DNA of 64,000 nt, from assembly GCA_001600415.1 (NCBI GenBank), contig BCJX01000005.1, positions 2,186,090 through 2,250,089 of the forward strand, given 5' to 3'. The notes beneath the pieces are model-generated. The model saw only the letters and a program-made list of their open reading frames with translations. It was not told the origin of the DNA and did no database searches. The DNA comes from Pascua guehoae. Its lineage: Eukaryota; Basidiomycota; Tremellomycetes; Trichosporonales; Trichosporonaceae. The translations under genes and the position numbers were made by a program. Of this stretch, positions 11,233 through 22,429 are shown one piece after another; the stretch's first letter is position 1; each line of letters starts with the position of its first letter.

Positions 11233-12828
11233 TTAGTCTACCCCACCTGCAAGCACCGTCTTGTTCCACCGTTTGACGGCCCACCCCACACCCATGGGCC
11301 CGATAAACGTACAGACGACGACACCCCAGATGACAACGAGAAACTCGTCCTCGTCAAGAAGCGGGTCATGTGTGTGATGTGCAATCTGAGCGATACTGGT
11401 CATCAGCAAAGGGCTCCCTCCCACACCAACATTAGCGGCTTGTCCTCTACTCACAGGAGCCCAATCTCACCGCGCGCAACCATGGCCATCCCGAGGAACA
11501 CCGCACCGCGCCACGCTGGACGGCCCCGGTAGAGCAGAATCCAGAGGCCGCACAGCAGCTTGCCGATGGTCATGAGTATGGCGTAAACTATCCCGCGCCA
11601 GATGATACGTCCGCGCCACATTGGAACAAAGGGGATCGAGTACCCGATCGAGGCGAAGAAAATGGGCAGGAGAAGAGCATTCAGAGGCGCCGCAACGTGG
11701 TGTTCGAATGCTGTAAGCAATGTCGAGGCTGGCGCAGTTGTCATCGTGCGCGATTGGGGAGGCGATGTGTTAGAGGAAAGCGAATCACACTGCGGCGTGG
11801 CAACATCTGCAAGCGAAGCATCGTTGTCGATGGCGTCGATTGTCGAGCTCGGAGCGTCGGCGCAGAGGTACGCGATCGACAGGCCTGCCACGTAGGCTCC
11901 GTAAAGGGGCGACGTCCCGGCAAATCCTGCAGCAGCGATGAGGCCAATGAGGATCAGAGCGTCAATGAGGAGCAAGGCCCCATCGCCGCCCCAGGGTTTG
12001 TGCTCCCACAGATGGGCGCGTTGCGTAAAGGCTTGCAGTATCCGCCGCAAGGCAAACCGAGTAATGAGGGCCCATACGACTCCGAGACCGATCGTGACCC
12101 CGATCGTGCGGCCAATGCCGGCGCCGAGAGACGCGCTGCTCCCAGATTCCGATGAGTCCAGTACCGTTAGAACCTTGGCGAGGACGAATGCCACTACGTC
12201 GTCCATGACTGCTGCAGCCAGGAGAGTTGCGCCGAGGTTTGTACGCTGCAGGTTGAACCCGATGGCAGCGGGTTGAAGAACAGCGAGCACCGTGCCGAGG
12301 GACGTGGATGCCAGCGACGAGCCGGCGGCGAACGCGTGGAGCGTCGGAGCACCCATCAGGGGCGTGAGCACGAAGGAGAGCCCAATGGGGGCGAGAATTC
12401 CCGTGAGAGCGACAGCAATTGCGAGGGGCAGGATGGCAGCCAGGTGTGAGACTGACGACTGCATGCCGCCAAGTAGAGTCAGTTTTCTGTTCTAGCTCGA
12501 GACAAGGAACACTGGGCCAGAGAGCATCATGCAGGGCGACGTCCGCCAGCCCCATGTCACTATCTGTTCAGCTTTGCGCAAGCTCACCTTCAAACACAAT
12601 GAGAATAAGCCCGACATATCCCAGCGCCACAAGCGTCTCCTCCCATGCGTCGGGGAGCCACCCAGCGAGCGGAGTGCCGAAGATGATACCGATAAAGATC
12701 TGACCGAGGAGGCCGGCGCTTACGAGGGCCTGGGCGATCCATCCTGCCACATTCAGGAGGTAGAGAAAGGAGATGAGGACGAGGATTGCCGTGATGGTGG
12801 GCTCATGGTAGGCGAAAGAAGACCACAT
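11233..12828 (-). CDS. Monovalent cation/proton antiporter (CPA family)
   Basis: Multi-pass exchanger of K+ or Na+ for H+. Exons 12588-12828, 11455-12469 and 11233-11395 give 472 residues with about 12 hydrophobic segments. The first exon ends in LILIVFEG and the second begins with GM, matching the FEGG core of the family. Exon 2 contains MDDVVAFVLAK, corresponding to the conserved paired acidic (DD) transport motif. The C-terminal part has the GMAMVARGEIGLL signature of KefB/Nha-like carriers. A hydrophilic loop rich in Asp, Ser and Thr separates the later helices. The first intron (12470-12587) is odd: the frame needs an acceptor ending in TG rather than AG, and no AG acceptor gives a continuous frame. 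The gene is divergent from the GH32 gene with 329 bp between the two ATGs. Ion specificity cannot be told. Confidence 0.88.
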
Positions 12829-12988
12829 GCACTCATGTGAGAAACAACGAGACGGGGATAGTGATAAGGGCAGTAGAACAAGTCAGTTCGAAGAAACGCG
12901 AGGGGCTTGGCATTTGATGTGGCCCGGAAAAACTATCCACGTGCTGTAGTGGTTTTTCCGTGTTCGGCGGCCTCGGCCCGTGCCTGTA

Positions 12989-13031
12989 TTGACATCGGTC
13001 GGTGCCCGTGTTGACATCGGTCCGTCCCCGG
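12989..13031 (+). promoter_or_regulatory. GACATCGGTC direct repeats and CCCCGG word in divergent promoter
   Basis: Two copies of TTGACATCGGTC/CGGT stand about 23 bp apart, followed by CCCCGG at 13026-13031. CCCCGG is the reverse of CCGGGG, which fits the SYGGRG recognition word of Mig1/CreA glucose repressors. The site is between the antiporter and the fructosidase, about 130 bp before the fructosidase ATG. Glucose repression of a sucrose or fructan enzyme would make sense but is inferred. Confidence 0.35.
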
Positions 13032-13078
13032 CGCCATCCCACCCAGACTTCTTGTAACAGTGCAATCGCGGCTGCTGA

Positions 13079-13086
13079 TATAAAAG
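13079..13086 (+). promoter_or_regulatory. TATA box of the GH32 gene
   Basis: TATAAAAG is placed 72 nt upstream of the ATG of the fructosidase gene. Confidence 0.55.
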
Positions 13087-13157
13087 GCTCTCAACAGTTG
13101 TCATGAGCGGAGCCTTCGTATGACCAACACTCCCTGAGCGACCTAATTGTGGCAACC

Positions 13158-15028
13158 ATGACGAGCACTGGCCGACCGCGATTCCACTTTGCCGCCCCTC
13201 GGGGTTGTGAGTGATCCACCGCACATCCCGCGTTCAGACCACCCTGACATTGCGAGGGATGAACGATCCATGTGCCCCGGGCTACGATCCGACGACGGGA
13301 AAGTACCACCTCATGTACCAATGGAACCCGTATTCGCACGTGTGGGACAACATCTCGTGGGGTGCGGCTACTAGTCCTGACCTCGTGTCCTGGGAGTATA
13401 CATCGACAGAGGTGAGTACTATACCTCGACCTCCCTACTCACTGTGCCAGCCGGTGTTCGTACCAGACCAACCATACGATCAAAAGGGAATCTTCACAGG
13501 CTGCCTGTATCCCACGCTGCCAACAGGTCGCCCAGGACTTTCGATCTTCTACACGAGCGCGTCCGCCTTTCCGATCCAGTGGAGCAAGCCTCACATTCGA
13601 GGCTCCGAGGGAGTAGCTCTCGCAGTGTCCGAGGACGGAGGTGACACCTGTGAGCTCCCCGTCCTGTCCCCACAGTACTCAAGCTAACGGCGCATAGGGA
13701 CGAAAAGCCCGCTCAACCCCATCGTCGCCGAGGAGCCCGCCCATCTGGCCGTCACTGGCTTCCGGGATCCCTACGTCTCGCGCTGGCCAGCGATGGACAA
13801 GGTCCTTGGTGGATCGGGTGTCTACGCACTCCTCTCGGGGGGTGTGCAAGAAGGTCCCTGTCTATTCCTGTACACCCTCGACCCCTCCGATCTCGCAAAG
13901 TGGACGTTCCACTCGGTGCTCACCAAGGGGGTTCCACGCAACTTTTGTCCAAACCCCAAGTGGGCGGGCGACTTTGGTGCCAACTGGGAGTGCGGGGGGT
14001 TCATGGAACTCTCTCAAGGGGGTGAGACACGCACTGCGTGGGTTGTTGGCGTTGAGGGTGCCAATGTGCGCCCCCACGTCGAAGCATACCGAAGGGCCAA
14101 TCCCAGCAAGCCGGAACGGCCAGCGCGGTTCCTGAACTGGTTCTTCTCGGATCTCACTACAACCACGGACGACACCCACGACATTGCCATCGGTACCACG
14201 GGCTGCGTAGACTGGGGCGAGCTGTACGCGCTTGCCACATTTTCTGCGCCAGATGGGCGCCGTATCGCGTGGGGCTGGCTGGTGGAGCAGGACATCTCGG
14301 ACGCACTCGCCGCGGTAAAGGGGTGGGTTGGCTCCATGGGTGTGCCTCGCGAGTTGTATCTCGGCGTCTATGAGGGTGTGGTGGGGACGCTCGCATCGCC
14401 GTTGGAGGCCATCGCAAGCTTCCATGTCTCGCCGGGTCAGGCGGCGGTGGGTAGCAAAGTGGCAACCCTTGGCATACGGCCAATTGCCGAGATCAGGCAG
14501 CTGCGTCACCAGAGCGAATACCAGCTGGAGTCGCCGTCACACGCTTCTATGAGTGTTCTCGACAGTGCACCACTGTCGTACGACCTCGAGCTCACAGCCG
14601 TTGTGTCCCAGTCTGCCAGCGCCCTTTCTCTCGTCATCCGCGCTTCGGGGGACGGCAAGTACCGTACCGTCATTCAGTTCCTCCCTCAGGCTGAAGAGCT
14701 GTGGATCCGCCGCGGACACTCCACAGACAACGAAGAGGTAAACACGCAAGACGAACTGGCGCCATTCACCCTTCTACGTCAGCGTGGACCAGACGGACAA
14801 GTTGCGCTCGAGAATCTGCGCTGGAGGGTGTTGGTCGATCGTGACATCGTGGAGGTGTTTGTCAACGGTCGGTGTGCAATTGCCACGCGGGTGTACACCC
14901 CACCTGCACACACGGGTATTTCGGTGGAGCTAGACGGGGACATCCAGATTTGCGAGTTGGAGGTGTGGGAGATGGGATCCATTGGACTTGTCCCAGACGC
15001 GATGGGCCAACAAGGCGGGGCCAATTAG
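13158..15028 (+). CDS. GH32 beta-fructofuranosidase (invertase/inulinase type), cytosolic
   Basis: Hydrolyses terminal beta-fructosides such as sucrose or inulin. Exons 13158-13206, 13257-13411, 13451-13649 and 13698-15028 join in phase to 577 residues. The first junction rebuilds GWMNDP, the nucleophile motif (Asp20). GFRDPYV provides the RDP transition-state aspartate, and WECGGF corresponds to the EC acid/base motif. The N-terminal five-blade propeller runs to about residue 390 and is followed by a beta-sandwich domain containing VLVDRDIVEVFVNGR, typical of the GH32 C-terminal module. Only 16 residues precede WMNDP, so there is no room for a signal peptide and the enzyme should be intracellular. 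A sugar would then need to be imported, but no sugar carrier is in the window. TATA box and a possible Mig1/CreA word lie upstream. Confidence 0.94.
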
Positions 15029-15347
15029 AGAGCATCAAACGTAGAGTAGGCACATGCACATGGTGCTGTTCCCAACCCCAGGACAGAGAGCGGGTTGGCG
15101 CAAATGCTGACCCCCACTCACCATACAATGGCTTGTAGATGTAGACGTCTGCTCTCCTTACTAGCAATACATTACTATGAAGATGGGATGACATTCACGT
15201 CCACACATCACAACCATAGCAAAAGACCTCGGGCCCCACTGATTATTCCGAGTACCAATGTGAATGGCTAGTGGTGCTGAATTTGAATTCTCGAAACATC
15301 AACCGAAGGGACACCACTGCCAAGTTTCGCATTATTACGATTGCACG
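15029..15347. other. Short convergent 3' intergenic region
   Basis: It lies between the 3' ends of the fructosidase (+) and the 87-residue secreted peptide gene (-). No coding signal is seen. Confidence 0.5.
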
Positions 15348-15611
15348 CTAACACCACTCCAGACAGAATTCGCCCACGATGCGCCCGCACTGCGATGCGC
15401 AAATATATTTAGCGAGAAGCCTTCCCCCGCACCTGCTAGTACAACCCAACAGGTGTTGGGAAGTGCACTCGGTGTGGTTTGTGTACGGGCAGCACTCTGT
15501 GCCGTGGCAGTAGTCGGGCTTTTTAACCTTCTTCTGTCGCTCCTCAAGGGGGACTGTCGGCATGGCTGTGGCAATGGTTGCCAGGACGGCGACGATGATG
15601 GCGATCTTCAT
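15348..15611 (-). CDS. Small secreted protein with ten cysteines
   Basis: An 87-residue precursor. The start MKIAIIVAVLATIATAM is a clear signal peptide. After a short basic linker (EERQKKVKK) the mature part holds ten cysteines, including three CxxxC pairs (CTSRC, CASQC, CLEWC); the last residue is Cys. An N-glycosylation site (NHT) is present. I chose the inner ATG because it starts the signal peptide; the frame stays open upstream to 15788 but the added residues are Pro-rich and unlike a secreted leader. The single exon ends in TAG. It lies tail to tail with the fructosidase. The family is not recognised; antimicrobial, effector-like or structural roles are possible. Confidence 0.7.
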   Translation of the reverse strand: MKIAIIVAVLATIATAMPTVPLEERQKKVKKPDYCHGTECCPYTNHTECTSQHLLGCTSRCGGRLLAKYICASQCGRIVGEFCLEWC

Positions 15612-16313
15612 GATTTGCGATCGTCCTGGAAGTGTTGTGAAACCGACAGGAGCAACGATTATTGGTAACTGGTCGAGAAATAGTGTGAAACCGTTTGGGG
15701 GAGAGATTGTTGGTGGTGGGGAGAGGCCGACTGGAGGCGATAAGTCTAGGCGGTTTCGAGGAGTGGGGGCGGTGAGTGGAAAAGGCATCTTGTTTCTTCA
15801 GTATTTAACCTTTGTGAGAATTGGCCTTCGGCCACGGATATGGTCAACACTCTGGTTGCAAGATCTGCGGTGAGAGAGACGAAGCGAACGCATGTAAGAC
15901 GATGATAGGCCCGGTGGACCATAAGGTTCACCATGCTTGGCGTTTCAAACACCGTTTGCAAAGACCGCCGATCAGATGACTGTGGGTTGTTAGGACGGCC
16001 ATTCTTGGCAGTTCAAAGACCGTTCCCGCACCGTAAGTTGAGGTACACAAATCTTGGTTGCTCAAACGCCATGTCAGATGAGCATGTGTCGTGAGGACTA
16101 GGGGGAGGTGCATGACTTGGATGTTCTTGGCGACCCACATGCCATGCGGGGCGGAACAAGTTTGGAATGGGTGTGCCAGGTGGTGCATGAACTGACAACA
16201 GCCACGACTGATGCGTAGTCAGTCTACCCCAACGGGATGTCACAAGTCACATAGTTCACAATACGCGTATTCCAATGAGGGTATCTTGGCCCTTTCCTCG
16301 CTCTAGGCGGCTC
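15612..16313. other. Intergenic region
   Basis: Upstream region of the 87-residue secreted peptide and 3' flank of the Gfo/Idh gene. I see no gene and no clear repeat. Confidence 0.5.
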
Positions 16314-18271
16314 TTAGACGCGCTTGGCCTTGTTGGCCTCGGAAGCCAGGCGGATCGCCCAGGTGAGCCTGGACTGTTAGCACTGACTCAGATACCCTAT
16401 CATTTCACACGTACTCGTACGACTTGGCGGCATCCTCAAACGAGCTAAGAATGTTGGGCTCGGGACCATCCTCGATAGCGTCAACGAACGCAGAAATCTC
16501 GGAGAAAAATGGGTCATCGTCCTTGTAGTGGTGACGCTCTTCGACGTCGCTGCCGGGGCGGCGCACGAAAAGGGTGGGGGCATTGTAGGGGTCGGTTAGG
16601 CGCATGAGGTAGCCTGTTGGTTAGTCTAGGCCCTCTTTGCAGTAGCGTTTCACGAACCATCGGCCCAGACCTCAAGCTCGCAGAAGTATTGGTCTCCCTG
16701 CAGGCTGACCGCGTGCTGGAAGGTACCAACAGCGCCGTTGGTGTACTTCCTGACTTTGTCAATACAAAACCTTGTGAGCAAAGGTGTCCCCATCAGCTTA
16801 CCAGATCGCGCTGGTGAGGCGGGGGATGCGCTCTTCCTCGGGAATCTTGGACTCATCGACGGGAACCTTGCTGAGTTTACCCGGCGCCTCGTACCACTCG
16901 ACCGCACGTGCGCTAAAGTTAGCGAAGGCGAACTTTGGAAGGCGGTGCTCGCTGAAAGAACGAGCGGGAAGGAGACAAGCCGTAAGGACGAGCTCGGTGC
17001 CACTCACTCGACACTTTCCATGTCGACGTCACCGCCAAAGTAGCGCGACAGGTCGCAGAAGTGAGTGCCCTGCTCGATGACGGGGCCCATGTCGATGGAC
17101 TTGTTCCACCACGCCGGCTTGGCAATTGCCTCGTACGCGCATGACTGAGGGTCAGTGAAGAGCAGAGACGGGAAAGATAAGGTAGGAGGCACAGTGAGAT
17201 CAACCCGATGCGACTCACGTAACGGGCATTGGTGGCCATGACGGTGAGGTTGTTCTCGTAGATGATCTGCTTCATCTTCTGAACACAGCGGAGGTAGCGG
17301 AGCATGTAGCCGACCGAGACAATGTTGCCATTCTTGAAGAGCGAGTTGGCGACCTGCTTGGCGCTCTCAACAGGGCACGTGCCGACGGGCTAAAAGTGTG
17401 TTAGTTGGACGTCTGTACGTTTGGTCGCAGCCCCACACCTTTTCGATAAAGTACGGAACCGTGGGGAAGCACTTGATGAGTGTGAGCTCAAGGTCGGTAC
17501 CCTTGGTGGTACCACCACGGTATGCCGGCGGGCATCCGACAATGATGGCCCTGGCGTGTCAGTGTGTGCTTTGTCGATCAGTGTGCGGTGTGCTGCCGGA
17601 CGCGTGACTCACTGAGGGAAACCCTTATTGTTCGCCTGCAGATCGGCAAAGTACTCCTCGACGGTCTTAAACACCTGCGTGTCCTTGTAGGCAGACACGA
17701 CGAACGACTTGCACTTTTCCTCAAGAACAGAACGCGCGCGCTCCGTGTTGGGGTCGATGAGTGCGGCGACCTTGAGACGCGGTCCAAGCTTGTGCTCGAG
17801 ACGGAACGAGTGGCTGTCGAAGGTCAGTGGGCGAGTCTGAGGACAGCTGCATTGGGTGACTCACTTCCATGGACCTTCATCCGAGCCAAACATGATGTTC
17901 TGTGAGTGTCAGAACCGCAACGAGTGCGAGGGAACGACTGTGGATGGCCCCCGCCTCTTATCAGCATACTCACACCGGCTCCGACCATGACAATGTTGAA
18001 GTCGGCACCGGGCTCGGGTGCGGGGTAGCTACCGTGAGCATGACCATCCACCACGTTGACGGCATCAGGTGGCTCACCTGCCCATGTCACGAGGAGTCTC
18101 TGGGTCAAAGGCGGGGGCCTCTTCCTCTGCTGGCTTATCGGCGGGCTTGTCCTCGGTGACCTGGAGCGAGGTCATGGCGAGGACCTCTGTCCAGGGAGTC
18201 GACCCGCGGCGCTTGAGGGGGCGGCGGGCGGACTGTGCCGCGGGAGCGTGGTCAGAGTCGGAGTCGGACAT
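16314..18271 (-). CDS. Gfo/Idh/MocA-family NAD(P)-dependent oxidoreductase
   Basis: Soluble dehydrogenase acting on a sugar, inositol or dihydrodiol-type substrate. About nine exons separated by short introns can be followed from the ATG at 18271 to EANKAKRV and TAA at 16314. A disordered, acidic N-terminal extension of about 65 residues precedes the Rossmann fold. The dinucleotide-binding glycine motif is VMVGAGNI, split by an intron after the second Gly. Next come LKVAALIDPNTERARS (the second Rossmann strand), AIIVGCPPAYRGG, and FIEKPVGTCPVESAK with the conserved EKP lysine. The C-terminal domain has AWWNKSIDMGPVIEQGTHFCDLSRYF, in which Asp and His fit the usual catalytic positions, and ends with VRRPGSDVEERHHYKDDDPFF. 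The long extension is unusual for the family. Substrate cannot be predicted. Intron borders were only partly checked. Confidence 0.85.
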
Positions 18272-20636
18272 TGTGGTGGTGGTGAGGCAAGGGGAGTCGG
18301 TGGTGAGGAAGGGGGTATGAACAATGAGTAGAGAGTGGAGAATGGAGCAATGGAGCAATGGAAGAAAGCAAGCGAGGAAGGAAGGAAGGGGTACAAGCCG
18401 GCGGCTACAGCACACCGCGTGCCACAGCGTACAAGCTGTACACAACCAAACCCAGGGGGCCAGGGGCCAGGGACGCCAGGGGGGGGGGGGGGGGCGCCAA
18501 GGGCCGACGCAGCCAGCCCCCGCCCACCAAAAGCCACCTTGGAGCCCCACAAAAATGCCGTCCAGGGTAGATGACGATTCCCCGACAGGGTCTCGCTCGG
18601 TAATATTTTTGGTACTGGTCAATACTACTGTACTCAGGGCGCGTCAACTCCATGGGTCCTCGTTTTGTTGTCGATGGGGTCCACGCTTGCCTGGTGGATG
18701 CATCCTGTGGGTCTGTGGGGTATGCACGGTATGCTCCATGTGCTGCGGCGCCACGCACCCAGCGCCTCCCAAGCCACTGACCCAGTCATGTGTTGCTTGT
18801 CGACTGAAAGTGACGCAAAGAGGCTTACCAGATCATCGGCTCACCAACCAGTTACCGCCAAGCTGTTGCCATTTGCCGACAAAATCAAAATCAGTACCGA
18901 GGCGGGAAAAGCAAGCGGCATGTGGCACTCCCTTAGCGAGTTGGGGCTACTCGTCCACACCGCGCATAGCGTCTGGCGACCAAACGTGAGTGGAGGGTTG
19001 CGAAGATTGCAAATGAGCATTGTCAACAACAACTGTTTTCATTAGCATGCACGCTGCTGCCTGACCCTCACAACACTCCATGACCCTGCGAAACTTTGCA
19101 CACAACCTCGTTCCAGATTGTGGTAGTCGCGCAACACCCTCAACGACTGCAACCACAGCGGTTGTGGTATGCACTGCAGCCCATCGTTCTCATTGCACCG
19201 TGAACGGTTGTTGCAACGAACCCGAAGGCCGCGTCGTGTGATTTCGTCGCTGTGAGTGCCAATGTCTAGAACGGGGGCCACCTGGGGATGGACCTGTCAC
19301 CAAAAGAGTATCTTCTCGAAGTTGTGTCCGCCGCTGTTATGTGAGCATTCGAATCCCATTGCAACTTGTCCTGATGCGTTGGACTCGACCCATCCCATCG
19401 TACTTGTAACAACGCCCAAGCCTAGACTGCGCGGCCTCAATGCTTTGCTGTTGCTCTTCTAGGCGGGCCTTCAAACGCATTGCTTCCCTTGACCTCTTGC
19501 CTCCTGACACAGTCCTCCCAGTGCAGCGTCACCGGGAAACACTGTGGGATCGCCATGTAACTCACTAGGTACATCACGACGGCGCTGGTCGCCGGACCGC
19601 TCGAACAGCTAGAGGTGTTCCGTCCCTTCATCTCCTCGACTATGCGCTCCCAAGCTGAATACAAGCACTCTCGGGGTCTTCATTTGAAAATTTCAATAGT
19701 AACCTCTGGGCTCGGAATGCTCATGCAGGCACGACTACGTACAGCTGCTTTCAATGCTCGTCCACGGAAGGTTTGGGTTGGGGAGATCGGAGACTGTCGA
19801 CGCGGCTAGAAGACTAGGCCAGACCTAATTTGTGTCTGCGAGTGCAGTTGATGTCTATCTGGTCGCCTAGTTGTGGGCTACTTGGTGTGTCGCGTCGTGC
19901 AGTCGAGTGGCACCGCTCGTGCCTGGCCAGTGCACACCAAGCGAATGACGCTGATAACACCCGGCAATCTGCTGTGGACGAAGACGTGGCGCTCTGCACT
20001 ATGGCAGGCGCCTAGGCATGCGGGACATCTGGCGCTCTGGGACAGTGTGTGCACACGTCGGCCCTACTGAACGGCTATCCTCGAAGAGTTTCTCTCATCT
20101 TGGGGTGTTCTGCATGCTGCAGCAGCCCCCCTCGATTGCTCCAAAGTGTGGTTATGAAGCAACCTACTGAGAGTACTTGTGAGCGTGAGCCAGGCGTCAC
20201 TTTGTGATTGTGAGCCATTGGGGGAGGCGTCACTACATGCCCTAATATGCCGCCTGATACTTTGTGCAAGGCTGAAATATCACCATGAAGCGGTGGTAGT
20301 CCATTTGCCCAAACGGTTTCCACGAGGCAGGGACCCTGTAAACCGCCTTCACAGAACATTCAGCACGAAGTGCAGGACGCATCACCAGCCTTGGCCAGCC
20401 ACCTTCGTTCATCTGTTTGTACTGGAGACTACTTCAATAATATTGGTTTTTTTAGATACTGCCATTTTCTCTTCAAGCTACGGGCCGAGCACTGCCTGGG
20501 TTTTGGTGTTTTCAATCAACACGGATCACGGTCGCAGACAAGCGCCGCGAGTATTTCAACAGTCGAGGTGGCCTGTGATTAGATATGGCTTACGTGTGGC
20601 GCAAACAATATACCTACTGAACAATTCAACTTGTTT
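18272..20636. other. 2.4-kb intergenic region
   Basis: It holds the upstream region of the Gfo/Idh gene, with a purine-rich leader and a 16-G run, and the 3' flank of the defensin-like gene. No reading frame has a recognisable domain. Confidence 0.55.
18479..18494 (+). repeat. Poly-G run of 16
   Basis: Sixteen consecutive G bases lie about 210 bp upstream of the Gfo/Idh start codon. Such homopolymers vary in length between strains and between sequencing reads. Confidence 0.8.
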
Positions 20637-20918
20637 CTACTGGCAGCAGCAGTGGCGCTTCTGCCAAAGGAAACCACAACGGCCAACGTACGAGTTGGGG
20701 TAGCGACCCTTGCCGTTGCCGCTACGACACCAGGTTGCGCATTGAGCGCCGGTCAGAGCCTTGGCGGGCGTCACGCAGGTAGTGGGTTGGAGGCAAGCGC
20801 GGGCCGAGAGCTGCATGTGCTGGGGATCGCCGTCGTTGGCGAGGGCGTCGGGGTCCGCGACGGGGTTGGCTACAACGGCCGAGACGGCAGCGAGTGTGAC
20901 GAGGATGGCGAGCTTCAT
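20637..20918 (-). CDS. Small secreted Cys-rich peptide with defensin-like spacing
   Basis: A 93-residue single-exon precursor. MKLAILVTLAAVSAVVA is a signal peptide. It is followed by an acidic pro-like segment (NPVADPDALANDGD) and a basic Cys-rich C-terminus of about 53 residues. The cysteine spacing is C-x5-C-x11-C-x3-C-x16-C-x8-CCC. The CxxxC pair and a terminal C-x-C are the frame of the CSab defensin fold, and the acidic pro-segment before a basic peptide is the layout known from fungal plectasin-type defensins. This assignment is inference from spacing alone. A TATA box lies 87 nt upstream. The gene stands isolated in a long gene-free region, as is common for secreted effector-like or antimicrobial peptides. 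Confidence 0.65.
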   Translation of the reverse strand: MKLAILVTLAAVSAVVANPVADPDALANDGDPQHMQLSARACLQPTTCVTPAKALTGAQCATWCRSGNGKGRYPNSYVGRCGFLWQKRHCCCQ

Positions 20919-21004
20919 GATGGGCTTTGGTTGGCTTATTTGGGGGCTGAAAGTGTGTTGACGTGTTGGCGTTGATGTGTGAGTAGGTAGGTCACATCGT
21001 CCAC

Positions 21005-21011
21005 CTTTATA
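21005..21011 (-). promoter_or_regulatory. TATA box of the defensin-like gene
   Basis: TATAAAG on the minus strand, 87 nt before the ATG at 20918. Confidence 0.5.
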
Positions 21012-21087
21012 TCATTTGATTCAGCCCGCGGCCAAGGTATATGTCCTCACAATTGGCAACGGGCGCAAGAGGCGGTGTTCTCTCAGT

Positions 21088-21135
21088 CACGAGGATGATG
21101 GCTATCACGAGAATGATGGCGGTCACGAGGATGTG
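21088..21135. repeat. 18-bp imperfect tandem repeat
   Basis: About two and a half copies of an 18-bp unit starting TCACGAGGATGATGG, with single-base differences, lie upstream of the defensin-like gene. Confidence 0.6.
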
Positions 21136-22429
21136 TAGGGAGTTAGGGGCAACCTTGTTATGGCAGTGCGCGGTCCCCATGTATTCTCGCCGGATCGGTC
21201 GTTCTCTCGGGTCGCCCCTCAGCTCGTTTAGAGGGCGTTCGTCACTACATCTTGCTGCATCACTCTATACGCTACAGTAAACCTTAGAGTGCGGAAGACA
21301 TGAGGCACAACAATGCAAGGCCACCGTCAATTTGTCAAACCTCGAGCATGGCAAGGGTGTATGAGGGAGGAAGTTGTTGCTTTTAGATGTCCCGGTCGAC
21401 AATGAAGAATGAACAGAAGGCGATGCGATAGCAACAATGGGCACAGCAAGTGACATAAAGTACGCGGGTGAATCTCTAGTCTTGCATAAAGAACAAGTGA
21501 TCATGGGACGTCTTATACGAACAGCAAGTCATGGGATGTCTGGTGCGAGGATAAATCAATCGTGGTTTGTCTGCTGCCACAAGCATGTCACGCCCTGCCC
21601 ACCGGTCCGGGCGAAAAGTAACCGATCAAGACGATAGCGGGCATCGCTTCCCGCTGATAACGCAAGGTGACCATGGCTCTATGCCGCATTGCAGTGCAAA
21701 CGGGCGGTGCAAACTCACGGCATTGGGACTTAACAGTCGAGGAGAGGGAGTGAGAAGCAAGCCATGTATTCGAAAGGTACCCGTCTTCTTGTTCGTCTCT
21801 TGGTCACTGGGTAGCACAGCATTGTGATGGTGGGGTTTGAATGCTAGTAACGACGATCTGACTTCCGAGCTCTTATCCGACAATGGAACTTGTCGCAGGA
21901 ACGGCACCAGAGATCGAAGAACATCGAGTGGGTGGACGCCGAATGCCGAGACATCGCACCTGCACCGCCCTATTTGAGGCATGGCACGCGATCACTGTAT
22001 ATGCAAAATTGGAACGACGACTTTGGTGCCAAGCCAAGCGGAATGAGCTGGCAGGGAACATGACGTGAGGATGACGAGTTGAATGTGGCACGTTGCCGAT
22101 GACCTGGCCACAGGCACTGAGCTTGGGACGTGGTAGAAACTAGACCCAACCCAACCGTTCTCTCTTTCCAGACGCCGAATGCGTTACCTTGGTGGCAGAG
22201 CCAGTCCAGATATCGCTTCACCTGCTAAACATGACATCCCGAGAGACAGTTGCTTGACGGTTATTATGCTTGTCTTGTGGAACATTGGTTATGAACGAAA
22301 CCAAGACTCACAAGGACCGAAATCCGCAGCTTGACAGAGCTCATTTCGACCGGGAAGCACGCAGAATCATAATTACAGCGTTGCATGATGAGAACGAAGT
22401 ACAATGAATGCAAATTGGTCTATTCAAAC

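Larger units (their letters stand above)
20919..22429. other. 1.5-kb intergenic region
   Basis: It carries the promoter of the defensin-like gene and the 3' flank of the vWA-RBR gene. Apart from the 18-bp repeat at 21088-21135 I see nothing. Confidence 0.5.

Noticed and set aside
15612..15788. Upstream extension of the ten-cysteine peptide frame
   Set aside because: The added residues are Pro-rich and would bury the signal peptide; the inner ATG is the better start.
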